This document shows positions 9,051 through 16,928 of a stretch of 64,000 bases of DNA, one piece after another. The DNA is from Niabella sp. (GTDB lineage: Bacteria > Bacteroidota > Bacteroidia > Chitinophagales > Chitinophagaceae): the NCBI GenBank assembly GCA_017744715.1, contig JAGIAT010000002.1:529708-593707 (forward strand), written 5' to 3'. Under the pieces are notes generated by a model. It was given only the letters and a program-made list of their open reading frames with translations, was not told the origin of the DNA and made no database searches. Numbering within the stretch: the first letter of the stretch is position 1; every line of letters starts with the position of its first letter. The translations under genes and the position numbers were made by a program.

Positions 9051-9232
9051 ACTAACAATCAACCTGTTACACCGATCTATCTTTGTTTCCAGAATCAGTT
9101 GCCCATCTCCTTTGCTAAGAGATATTGCTGTACAGAACTGATTTCCGGGAGCAGCGAAAGCGGCAGTCCATAACCGGTTTGGGAAGCGTTTAGAAGCTTC
9201 CGCAATCCACACTCCCATCCTTCCCAAACAAT

Positions 9233-9250
9233 GTAAGAAGCGCTTCTTAC
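9233..9250. promoter_or_regulatory. Perfect 18-bp palindrome, possible operator
   Basis: GTAAGAAGCGCTTCTTAC is an exact palindrome, 62 bp before the 61-residue ORF and in front of the kinase/regulator genes. A related but imperfect sequence (GAAGCG...GAAGCTTC) lies about 40 bp upstream. It could be a dimeric regulator site. Which protein binds it is unknown. Confidence 0.5.
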
Positions 9251-9312
9251 GCAGTTCCACACCTGCGCCGGGCACCGGCTGCAGTATTCTTCAACATTTA
9301 AAATTTAAAAAA

Positions 9313-9498
9313 ATGTACGCATTATTAATAGCCTTTTGTATGGCATTCTTACCCAGTCATTCTACACATTCGGTTAAAGCAACCGTAAAAACCGATCTCA
9401 GCAAATTGCAGGTAACCGTTCGGGCCGATACCTCGGACCCCTCCGGAGATGGCGGGCATATTCCCCCGTTGCCACGCCCTCTTCCTCCAATAAAATAA
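9313..9498 (+). CDS. 61-residue putative secreted peptide
   Basis: This small ORF starts after an A/T-rich leader typical of the phylum and is followed within 15 bp by a strong terminator. It therefore looks like a real single-gene transcript. The N-terminus (about residues 1-22, LLIAFCMAFLP) resembles a signal peptide. The rest is Thr/Val-rich and ends in a proline-rich tail (HIPPLPRPLPPIK). I recognise no family. Its place directly before a histidine kinase/response regulator pair, with a palindrome upstream, makes a signalling or regulated-peptide role conceivable. That is inference only. Confidence 0.55.
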   Translation: MYALLIAFCMAFLPSHSTHSVKATVKTDLSKLQVTVRADTSDPSGDGGHIPPLPRPLPPIK

Positions 9499-9512
9499 CC
9501 GGGTCATCATCA

Positions 9513-9546
9513 ATAAGGCAGGCATTCGTCCTGCCTTATTTTTTTG
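9513..9546 (+). terminator. Rho-independent terminator after the 61-residue ORF
   Basis: ATAAGGCAGG (9513-9522) pairs with CCTGCCTTAT (9530-9539) across a 7-nt loop, and a T-rich run follows. It separates the small ORF from the kinase gene, which starts 42 bp later. Confidence 0.85.
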
Positions 9547-9587
9547 TTTTTATCAAACTCGTATTACTTTTAAGCAAAATAACTGTC

Positions 9588-11228
9588 TTGAACTATTTAA
9601 AGCCCTTATTGTTCCTGTTCGTTGCGGCCATCTTCTCCGGGTGCAACACCCCTCCTAAAGCAACGCCCGTTCCTTCGTCTCCGGATTTTCAAAAGGCTAC
9701 AGATTTTCTCCAAACGAAAAAAGATTCCGCTTTTTATTATTTCAACAAGGTGGCTACCAGCCCCGGCGACAGCCTGCTCATCGGAAGGGCTTATGCCAAC
9801 ATGGCCATTCTATTATCGAAGGCTGCAGATCCCTTTAGCAGCCAGGCAACCTCGTTACAGGCTTTGAAATTCCTAAATACAAAAAAGAAAAGCGATTGGC
9901 GTGCGCTTTCATCGGTTTATAATGAACTGGCATACACCAACATCACACTCAAGCAATATGAAGCCTCTTTGGGCTATTCTGATCACGCATTAAAATTTGC
10001 AGGGGGTTCCGACAGCATAACGGCTTTAAACAATAAGGCGCTGGCTTACCAGCGGCTAAGGCAATACGAACAGGCCCTTTCAATTTACCAGTCGATCCTT
10101 AAGGAAAGCAAAAATAACCCGGCGGAATATGCCCGGGTTTTAACCAATATGGCCAATACCAAACGGTTCAGGGATTCAACATATAATCCATTGCCCGAAT
10201 TGCGGGCCGCCCTGCAGGTACGGGAAAGCAACAAGGACACCCCAGGCCTGGGCGCCAGCTATGCACATTTATCCGACTACTACGCCCGCACTCATCCGGA
10301 TTCCGCCTTATTCTATGCCAACAAAATGCATCTGCTAACGCTACGGCTGGGCAACCCGGGCGATGAATTGCTGGCACTACGGAAACTTATAACATTTGGA
10401 CCACCTGAACTTATAAGGGGCTATTTTAACCGTTACCGGTTTTTAAGTGACAGCATGCAGACCAGTCGTAATACGGATAAAAACCAATTTGCACTCATCC
10501 GTTATGAAACGGAAAAAAGCAAGGCCGATAACCTGGTATTACAAAAAGACAACGCAGAAAAAAAAGTACAGATCATCTGGCAATGGATCTTGCTGGTGGG
10601 CGTACTTGTACTCACCATTACCGGTTTTTGGTGGTACCGGAAACAAAAGCAGCGGGCCATCCGCGAACAGCAGTTAAGAACCTCCCAAAAAGTACACGAT
10701 GTGGTGGCCAACGGGCTTTACCATGTTATATCAAAAGTGGATCATGATAAAACCGGCGGCAAGGAACAATTACTGGATGACCTCACCCATCTCTATGAAC
10801 AATCCCGTAATATTTCCTATGAGCAGCCGGAAGAAAAAGTTCCCCTATCCTTTAATGAATCGCTCGCAGCATTGCTTTCCTCTTTCAGCTCGGCCGGCAC
10901 CCGGGTATTGATTATAGGTAATTCCAAAGAACTTTGGAGCGTGGTAAAACCCGGTATTAAAAGAGAATTACTGCAGATCCTGCAGGAGCTGATGGTAAAT
11001 ATGAAAAAACACAGCCGGGCCAAAAATGTGGTCATCCGGTTTCTTCTGCAGCACAAAACGCTAACGGTTCAATACACCGACGACGGGGTAGGCGCCGCTC
11101 CGGACTTCCGGTATGGTAACGGACTAAGGAATACGGAATCCCGTATTTCCGGTATGGGCGGACGCATTAGTTTTGACACCGAAACATCGGAAGGCATGAA
11201 AATTCAACTGTATATCCCAACTGCATAA
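9588..11228 (+). CDS. TPR sensor histidine kinase (lipoprotein-type N-terminus)
   Basis: This 546-residue sensor kinase begins at a TTG codon, since no ATG lies in a suitable place. Its N-terminus carries a lipobox-like FSGC at about residues 16-19. Tetratricopeptide repeats fill about 30-300. One membrane helix follows at about 327-347 (WQWILLVGVLVLTITGFWWY). The phosphoacceptor region is KVHDVVANGLYHV, an unusual HisKA_3-like H-box. The ATP-binding domain has ELMVNMKKHSRA (N-box) and DDGVGA (G-box). Five bases separate it from the response regulator, so the two form an operon. The stimulus is unknown. Confidence 0.88.
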   Translation: MNYLKPLLFLFVAAIFSGCNTPPKATPVPSSPDFQKATDFLQTKKDSAFYYFNKVATSPGDSLLIGRAYANMAILLSKAADPFSSQATSLQALKFLNTKKKSDWRALSSVYNELAYTNITLKQYEASLGYSDHALKFAGGSDSITALNNKALAYQRLRQYEQALSIYQSILKESKNNPAEYARVLTNMANTKRFRDSTYNPLPELRAALQVRESNKDTPGLGASYAHLSDYYARTHPDSALFYANKMHLLTLRLGNPGDELLALRKLITFGPPELIRGYFNRYRFLSDSMQTSRNTDKNQFALIRYETEKSKADNLVLQKDNAEKKVQIIWQWILLVGVLVLTITGFWWYRKQKQRAIREQQLRTSQKVHDVVANGLYHVISKVDHDKTGGKEQLLDDLTHLYEQSRNISYEQPEEKVPLSFNESLAALLSSFSSAGTRVLIIGNSKELWSVVKPGIKRELLQILQELMVNMKKHSRAKNVVIRFLLQHKTLTVQYTDDGVGAAPDFRYGNGLRNTESRISGMGGRISFDTETSEGMKIQLYIPTA

Positions 11229-11233
11229 CCCAT

Positions 11234-11899
11234 ATGATTCAAAAAATATTGATCGCCGAAGACTACGAAACTGTCAACCTGTCTATACAAAAAACACTGG
11301 AAGAGCTGCATATTTCCAGCCCGGATTATGTGTACTATTGTGACGACGCACTGCTGCGCATTGAAAAAGCCCTGCAGGCCAACGCGTCCTACGACCTGCT
11401 GATCACCGATCTTCATTTTGAGGAAGATCACCGCCAACAAAAGATCAGCGGCGGAGAAGCGCTGATTGCGGCCGCCCGGAACATACAGCCCGACCTGAAG
11501 ATCCTGGTATTTTCGGCCACCGGGAAACCGGCCACTATTGAAGCACTCTTTCAGAAAGAAGACATTGACGGGTATGTGTACAAGGGCCGTAATGATGCCC
11601 GGGAGCTGAAGCTGGCCCTGGAACAGATTGCAGCCAACCGGCGTTATTTTCCCCAGCAATTTGTACAGCAACAGAAGCAGAAGAATACCTATGAACTTGA
11701 CGAATTTGATATTACCATCCTGTCTTTAATGGCGGATGGAAAACGGCAGCAGGAGATCTCCGCCTACCTGAAAAAAAATAATATTAAGCCATCAGGGCTC
11801 AGCAGTATTGAAAAGCGACTGAACACCATTAAAGATGCCCTGGATTGCAGCACCAACGAGCAGCTGATTGCGCATTGCGTGAAGATGCGCATTATTTAA
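11234..11899 (+). CDS. Response regulator with C-terminal HTH
   Basis: This 221-residue protein has an N-terminal receiver domain. The acidic pair includes D10, the phosphoacceptor is D59 in LLITDLHF, and a conserved Lys follows in YVYKGR near 116. The C-terminal part (about 150-215) is a LuxR-like helix-turn-helix variant (DITILSLMADGKRQQEISAYL). It is co-transcribed with the histidine kinase immediately upstream, its likely phosphodonor. The target genes are unknown; the palindrome at 9233-9250 is one candidate site to test. Confidence 0.9.
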   Translation: MIQKILIAEDYETVNLSIQKTLEELHISSPDYVYYCDDALLRIEKALQANASYDLLITDLHFEEDHRQQKISGGEALIAAARNIQPDLKILVFSATGKPATIEALFQKEDIDGYVYKGRNDARELKLALEQIAANRRYFPQQFVQQQKQKNTYELDEFDITILSLMADGKRQQEISAYLKKNNIKPSGLSSIEKRLNTIKDALDCSTNEQLIAHCVKMRII

Positions 11900-12053
11900 C
11901 CGGGGCAGCAAAGCAGCTCACTGCTTGTCCTCTAAAAAGAACAAGTGTATGGGATGAAATATTTCTTCCACACTGGCCCGACCAGAAATCCCAGCGCCCC
12001 TCGGCTGCACTGCCAATGACAGATGATATTATATATCGAAACCCGTTATATTT

Positions 12054-12895
12054 TCGTCATGCCGGGTTTTTTCGATAGGGAGCCTAATCAAAGTAACGAT
12101 GACACCATATACATTCGTCACCTTGAGCACAGCACAGCGAAGTCGAAAGGTATCCCGGTCTTCGGGTATTCTGGTATTGCAGGGATGCTTCGACTGGGCT
12201 ATGCATGACGCGCGTATAATCCTTTCCTCATGTGGAGTATTTGATAGAGCGCATGATCAACGCAGCGATGACACCATATGCATTCGTCACCTTGAGCGCA
12301 GCACAGCGAAGTCGAAAGGTATCCCGGTCTTCGGGTTGTCTGGTATCACAGAGATGCTTCGACTGCGCTCAGCACGCGAGTATAATCCTTTCCCCATGTG
12401 GAGTATTTGATAGAGCGCCTGATCAACGCAGCGATGACACTATATACATTCGTCACCCTGAGCGCAGCACAGCGAAGTCGAAAGGTATCCCGATCTTCGG
12501 GTAGTCTGGTATTGCAGGGATGCTTCGGCCTCGCTCAGCATGACGAAAGTGTAATCCTTTCGTCATGTGGGGTATTTGATAGAGCACCTGATCAACGCAG
12601 CGATGACACCATATACATTCGTCACCTTGAGCGCAACACAGCGAAGTCGAAAGGTCTCCCGGTCTTCGGGTAGTCTGGTATCACAGGGATGCTTCGACTG
12701 CGCTCAGCATGACGCGAGTATAATCCTTTCCTCATGTGGAGTATTTGATAGAGCACCTGATCAACGCAGCGATGACACCATATACATTCGTCACCCTGAG
12801 CGCAGCACAGCGAAGTCGAAGGGTCTCCCGGTCTTCGGGTAGTCTGGTATCACAGAGATGCTTCGGCTGCGCTCAGCATGACGCGAGTAGGATTT
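12054..12895. repeat. Tandem array of about 169-bp palindromic units
   Basis: Counting from the conserved CGATGACACC, units begin at 12097, 12266, 12432, 12601 and 12770. The spacings are 169, 166, 169 and 169. There are four full units, a partial fifth and a degenerate lead-in from about 12054. Each unit contains CTGAGCGCAG and its reverse complement CTGCGCTCAG about 60-75 nt apart, with an inner CCCGG-TCTT-CGGG-type hairpin, so each should fold into a long stem-loop. The 166-bp unit has lost 3 bp within gcatgacgcgag. The unit length is not a multiple of three and the frames shift, so the array is not coding. Unit divergence is low, which suggests recent amplification. Confidence 0.92.
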
Positions 12896-12953
12896 ATTTT
12901 TAAAAAATCTGCCACTTTACGGTTTTCCGTAAAAAACAGCTTTGCGGACACGC

Positions 12954-12961
12954 TACTTTTG
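12954..12961 (+). promoter_or_regulatory. Possible -7 box of the 13-19 kb gene cluster
   Basis: TACTTTTG is an exact TAnnTTTG match, 19 nt before the ATG at 12981. It lies just downstream of the repeat array and a TTACGG-tttt-CCGTAA hairpin (about 12917-12932). It is a plausible promoter for the plus-strand cluster, but no convincing -33 element is seen. Confidence 0.45.
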
Positions 12962-12980
12962 ACTCATACTAAAAGCGTTT

Positions 12981-13193
12981 ATGATGAGCAAAAGTTATTA
13001 TGTTAACAAAATCGCACAAAGCAATGGCGACCACGAAGTACATGAGGAAGGATGTTCCTGGTTGCCTGCGTTCAATAACCGGATCCCCCTGGGCCAGCAC
13101 ACCTCCTGTCACAGTGCCGTACGCGAAGCGAAAAAGTACTACACCCTGGCTAACGGTTGCAAATACTGTTGTCCTGACTGTCATACTCGTTAA
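12981..13193 (+). CDS. Small cysteine-containing conserved protein (70 aa)
   Basis: This 70-residue protein resembles a small family I recognise from Bacteroidota by its pattern (YYVNK..Q.NGDHEVH, then a GC.WLP motif). It ends in a cysteine-rich tail, NGCKYCCPDCHTR, that could bind a metal. There is no signal peptide. It is the first gene of the cluster and lies 9 bp before the next small ORF. An alternative start is the ATG at 12984. The function is unknown. Confidence 0.75.
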   Translation: MMSKSYYVNKIAQSNGDHEVHEEGCSWLPAFNNRIPLGQHTSCHSAVREAKKYYTLANGCKYCCPDCHTR

Positions 13194-13202
13194 GATCCAG
13201 CC

Positions 13203-13436
13203 ATGAAATTCGGATACAGAAAGCCATCCCTGGCCAGGCGCATTGCCGCCCGTACATCGGTAAAACGGTATATCCGGCATTCGCTGGGCTTTAAGGCACC
13301 CAGAGGCTGGGGCTGGATCACGGATCCCAGGCGGGCGGCCTATAATAAGGTCTACAACCAAACTTCAAAAGGATGTCTTTTAGTGTTGTTGTATCTATCC
13401 GGCATTTCCTTCCTCCTCCTGTTATTCATTCTTTAA
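13203..13436 (+). CDS. Small basic protein with C-terminal membrane helix (77 aa)
   Basis: This 77-residue protein has a strongly basic N-terminal half (RKPSLARRIAARTSVKR, then GWGWITDPRRAAYNKVYNQT) and one hydrophobic helix at about 58-76. The basic part resembles short phylum-specific proteins of unknown function. It sits 9 bp after and 12 bp before neighbouring small genes, so it is probably co-transcribed with them. Confidence 0.7.
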   Translation: MKFGYRKPSLARRIAARTSVKRYIRHSLGFKAPRGWGWITDPRRAAYNKVYNQTSKGCLLVLLYLSGISFLLLLFIL

Positions 13437-13448
13437 ATCCATAGCATC

Positions 13449-13694
13449 ATGCCATTTAAAAAACTACTCTTCCTGCTGTTGTTCTTTACAGCGTTCGGGG
13501 CCAGCCCTGCCCATGCACAGGCAAAGAAAAAAGCCAGCACTCAAAAATCCGTTACCCCCAAAAAAAGCAAGACCCGCAAAACGGCAACGGTCAACTCCGA
13601 CGACGGGGAATATTATAACGGACACAAAATTTATACCGGGCCAAGGGGCGGGCGTTATTATATCAACCGCAACGGCAACAAAACTTATATATAA
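13449..13694 (+). CDS. Secreted PBCV-type basic adaptor domain protein (81 aa)
   Basis: This 81-residue protein has a clear signal peptide (cleavage near residue 24, AHAQ) and a Lys/Thr-rich spacer. Its C-terminal motif, TGPRGGRYYINRNGNKTYI, matches the PBCV-specific basic adaptor domain. That domain also appears as a short C-terminal module in bacterial secreted proteins; its role is thought to be adaptor-like but is not well defined. The gene follows the previous one by 12 bp. Confidence 0.8.
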   Translation: MPFKKLLFLLLFFTAFGASPAHAQAKKKASTQKSVTPKKSKTRKTATVNSDDGEYYNGHKIYTGPRGGRYYINRNGNKTYI

Positions 13695-13950
13695 GTTGCG
13701 CGCATCCCGTAAACAAAGTAACCAAAATCTCCATATACCGGCGGCCGACGCGCTGTCACCGTATGCAACCTCGGCCGTTGTCTTCCTGTGAAAACACTTT
13801 TTGTCACACATTCGGCATTTATAACAACCGTAAATTTTAAGTCATGCCAATTGCTCCGCCAGGGTGATAGCCCACCATCGAACCGCCATCCACGGCTAAC
13901 GGACTGAAAAACCCACTCCTATTTTTACAACAAACAGGTTACAGTCCGAA

Positions 13951-14157
13951 ATGAAATCTATTCTTTTAGCCGTTTTAATTCTCAACAGCAACAGCTGTAC
14001 CCCCACCACCGTATATATCTGCGACAGCAATACGGCCACACGGTATCATTACAACGAACACTGCAGGGGTTTAAAAAACTGCAATTACCGCATCCTTGCA
14101 ACCACATTGGACAGCGCGGAAAAAGAAAACCGCACGCTTTGCAGATGGGAGGAGTAG
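13951..14157 (+). CDS. Small cysteine-containing exported protein (68 aa)
   Basis: This 68-residue protein has a hydrophobic N-terminus ending in NSNSC (Cys16), which could be a lipobox-like site. The core, YICDSNTATRYHYNEHCRGLKNC...R followed by LCRWE, matches a small conserved Bacteroidota family (pattern C.S..A..YH....CRGL..C). The spaced Cys/His residues suggest disulfides or a metal site. It is preceded by 256 bp without a gene, so it may have its own promoter (TATTTTTA near 13918). The function is unknown. Confidence 0.72.
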   Translation: MKSILLAVLILNSNSCTPTTVYICDSNTATRYHYNEHCRGLKNCNYRILATTLDSAEKENRTLCRWEE

Positions 14158-14198
14158 TATACGGCCAAACAACAACAGGCTTCAAAATAACTTTTAAA

Positions 14199-14693
14199 AT
14201 GAAACGGTTCTTTAATAGTTGTGCAAAGAAGATAATGCAGTGCTTCAACTTCCGCAGGCCCGTATTCCGTCACCTGGATTACATTGACCTTATTCTGGAA
14301 AATAAACGATTACTATTGATCAGCTGGGAAACGATGCATACAAACAGGCTGTATATCCGGCCAGGCAAGCATTCAGACCGCCGGTCTTCGGGTGCTGCTG
14401 TTTATACATTGCGCGCGGGCACTAACACGGTCGAAATCGTGCTTAAGAACACATGGCGTTCAAGTAAAAAAGGCATCGATCTCAAAAACCTACCCTTGGA
14501 TCCGCAAATGCGCCGGTATCTGGATGCCTATTTTTCCAATAAGTCCGCTTTCGATATCCGATTAGGGCTGCCAGCACTTACAAACACAACAATCCGGTTA
14601 AAGCCATTACGTGCCCCGCTTTTACCAAATCCCCAAATAACGGGTTTTAGTATTTCCTTTAATCTATCTCAATTTAATGACTATGTCTCGTGA
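14199..14693 (+). CDS. Unknown 164-residue protein of the DUF4407/J-domain cluster
   Basis: I place the start at the ATG at 14199 (MKRFFNSC), because the longer frame from 14139 overlaps the previous gene. The protein is probably cytoplasmic. It shows alternating hydrophobic and polar strands (IDLILENKRLLLISWE, then NTVEIVLKN) suggestive of a beta-sandwich. I recognise no family. Its stop overlaps the start of the DUF4407 gene, which argues for translational coupling and a shared function. Confidence 0.65.
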   Translation: MKRFFNSCAKKIMQCFNFRRPVFRHLDYIDLILENKRLLLISWETMHTNRLYIRPGKHSDRRSSGAAVYTLRAGTNTVEIVLKNTWRSSKKGIDLKNLPLDPQMRRYLDAYFSNKSAFDIRLGLPALTNTTIRLKPLRAPLLPNPQITGFSISFNLSQFNDYVS

Positions 14694-15945
14694 TTTTTAT
14701 CAAAGCCCCAAATCTTCACGCATCATGCGTCTTTTTTGGAAAGCAGCCGGCGCCGACCGATATATCCTGGAGCGGAGTACGTACGGTGACCAGGTGAAAT
14801 ATCTATGTCTTGGAGGCATCATTGTAGCAACCGGCCTTATGGCCGGACTGGCGGGTGGTTATGCATTCTACACAATCTTTGAGCCAAGAGGAAACGCCAT
14901 TGATTCCTTTAAAACAACCGCCGCCATCGGAGGGAATCATGATATTACAGATCTTCCAACCATGGCGAAAGCCGTGATATTTGGTATCATATGGGGACTG
15001 ATTATCTTCAATATCGACCGGTTTATTATTTCCAGCACCGGAAAAGGCGACGGCACCGAGGATATCACCGGGAAAGAGCTCAAAGGTGCATTACCCCGCT
15101 TACTGATGGGGGCCATCATTGCAATGACCATTTCCAAACCCGTAGAGATCCGCATGTTCAAAACGGAGATCGATATCAAACTGCATGAAAAGCAGATTGA
15201 ACAGCAGCAGATCTACAAGGCTAAAACCGATTCCGTATTCAATAGTGAACTTGTCAAAAAAGACAAGGAGATTGAAAAAATAGAAACGGAGTTGAGCAAT
15301 AAGCGAAGCCGCTATCAAACGCTTGAACAGAACTATATTGAAGAAGCCCGCCTGGTTACCGTTGGTCCCCGTGCCCTGGCTATCAAACAGCAAATGGATG
15401 GTCTGGCCGCAGAAATCAAAGCATTAGAGGCCAACCCCGATTACCTGCGTGTAAAAAAAGAAAAAGAGGCCATTGAAGACCGGCGCGCTGCCGCCCTGAA
15501 CCAAAGCGAAAAATATGCCGCCGGACTGGATGGACTGCTGGAACGCATAAAAATCGGGCACGAGATATCCGGTCCGGCCATCTCCTGGTTCATTACGCTG
15601 CTCTTTATGGCAATTGAACTGACGCCGATCTTCTTTAAGCTGATGCTGATCAAAAGTCCATACGACTATATGGAAGAGAACATCAAAGAGCTGATCAAGG
15701 CCGAAAGCGGTATTGAAATACAACACAATTATTACCAGGACAAACAAGGGCATGAAAGAGACAAGGTGGTTCAGCATCAGGTGATCCGGCTGCTAAAAGA
15801 AAAAATTGCCTTACTGGAAGCGCAAAGTCAGTTAAGTGAAGCCGCCCTTGAGCACTGGAAAGAAAAAAAGAAGGAAAGCATTGCGGTCAACCCCGAAGCC
15901 TTTGTAACCGAAAACCCGGTATCGCATAATGAGGTAACGTCATGA
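14677..15945 (+). CDS. DUF4407-family membrane/coiled-coil protein
   Basis: This 422-residue protein has three N-terminal membrane helices (about 42-67, 98-118 and 140-154) and a long charged coiled coil (about 165-290). A fourth helix lies near 308-332 and a charged tail follows. The layout and motifs (WGLIIFNIDRFIIS, LLMGAIIAMTISKPVEIRMF) match DUF4407, a family without a known function. It may start at 14683 instead. It overlaps the upstream gene by 17 bp and the downstream gene by 4 bp, so the three are tightly coupled. The coiled coil probably mediates oligomerisation or partner binding; this is inference. Confidence 0.88.
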   Translation: MTMSRDFYQSPKSSRIMRLFWKAAGADRYILERSTYGDQVKYLCLGGIIVATGLMAGLAGGYAFYTIFEPRGNAIDSFKTTAAIGGNHDITDLPTMAKAVIFGIIWGLIIFNIDRFIISSTGKGDGTEDITGKELKGALPRLLMGAIIAMTISKPVEIRMFKTEIDIKLHEKQIEQQQIYKAKTDSVFNSELVKKDKEIEKIETELSNKRSRYQTLEQNYIEEARLVTVGPRALAIKQQMDGLAAEIKALEANPDYLRVKKEKEAIEDRRAAALNQSEKYAAGLDGLLERIKIGHEISGPAISWFITLLFMAIELTPIFFKLMLIKSPYDYMEENIKELIKAESGIEIQHNYYQDKQGHERDKVVQHQVIRLLKEKIALLEAQSQLSEAALEHWKEKKKESIAVNPEAFVTENPVSHNEVTS

Positions 15946-16913
15946 GCAGCCGCAGCAAACCCAACGGCATTGCGTCCCAAAGAAGTTTTGTAAAGCTACT
16001 GGGTGGGGAATATGATCTGATGCGCAGCACCGGCATATTAAAGCGCTTTTATGCGGCCACATTACTGATCATTGCCATCCTGCTACTAACCTGCATCAGT
16101 ATCTTTTATGCCATCGAACTTTTATTTCATTCCATTGCCGTGGAAACCACGCTCGCCGTGTTTTTCTCTTTACTGTTTATCTGCATCTACATTTTCCTGC
16201 TGAATACCTTCTCGAAAGAGGATCGGAAGCGTAAAAAAAAGTTGAACTTTTCAGATATCATACGTATCGGATTTATAGCATTTATGGGGTTCCTGATCGC
16301 ACAGCCGTTGATCATACTGGTGTATGCGGCGTCGCTTTCAGCGGACGTAGCACATTATAAACAGCAGCTGCTGAACACCCATACCACCCGTATTGCCGGA
16401 CTAACAGAAAAAGAAACAGGAAAACTGGCAGCCCGGCACCATCATTACAACCGGCAAAAGCAGCAGTCCGGAACCACCATCTACGATGATCAGATGGCAC
16501 GGATCGATCGCACCCTGCAGGCAATGGAGATCAAAACCCAGGCACTCGAATCCGCAGCCGCGCGCACCATTGCCGCAAACAGCTTCTTCCTGTACCGGAT
16601 AAAAAGGGTCAACGGAAGTTATCCGCTATCCGGACTTCTGGTCCTTATCATTGTAACGCTCTTTATGCTCCCGGCCCTGTTGATTTATACCATTTCCGGT
16701 GAGCATCATTACTACCGGCAAAAAAAAGCACTCGAAAGAAAACTGATCTCGGATGCCTACCACGCCTTTACCATGCATTACAAAAAATTATGGGATCAGT
16801 CCGTAACCATTTTCTCGCGGTACATAGATCCTCCTTTTAATACGATTCGCAAAAAACCACCTGTTTCCGGCAACACAAATGATTTTATTCAAAAGTATAT
16901 CGACAACCGATAG
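15942..16913 (+). CDS. Second DUF4407-like membrane protein (diverged paralogue)
   Basis: This 323-residue protein repeats the topology of its neighbour: helices at about 36-60, 67-89 and 107-130, a charged coiled-coil segment at about 135-205, and a last helix near 225-250. The segment RIGFIAFMGFLIAQPLIIL aligns by eye with RLLMGAIIAMTISKPVEIRM of the upstream DUF4407 protein. I infer a diverged paralogue that may form a hetero-oligomer with it. ATGA overlap with the preceding gene and a 15-bp gap to the J-domain gene indicate one operon. Confidence 0.78.
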   Translation: MSSRSKPNGIASQRSFVKLLGGEYDLMRSTGILKRFYAATLLIIAILLLTCISIFYAIELLFHSIAVETTLAVFFSLLFICIYIFLLNTFSKEDRKRKKKLNFSDIIRIGFIAFMGFLIAQPLIILVYAASLSADVAHYKQQLLNTHTTRIAGLTEKETGKLAARHHHYNRQKQQSGTTIYDDQMARIDRTLQAMEIKTQALESAAARTIAANSFFLYRIKRVNGSYPLSGLLVLIIVTLFMLPALLIYTISGEHHYYRQKKALERKLISDAYHAFTMHYKKLWDQSVTIFSRYIDPPFNTIRKKPPVSGNTNDFIQKYIDNR

Positions 16914-16928
16914 CAATTCTGAACTGCG

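Noticed and set aside
12099..12842. Four overlapping 90-100 residue frames with near-identical sequences
   Set aside because: They lie inside the 169-bp repeat units. The unit is not a multiple of three, so each copy is read in a new frame; they are by-products of repeat DNA.
12054..12895. Possible CRISPR array
   Set aside because: The whole 169-bp unit is repeated, with no short repeat/unique spacer alternation, and no cas genes are near.
13682..13697. 16-bp A/T palindrome at the end of the PBCV-adaptor gene
   Set aside because: It is A/T-rich, overlaps the stop codon and has no T-run; chance is a sufficient explanation.
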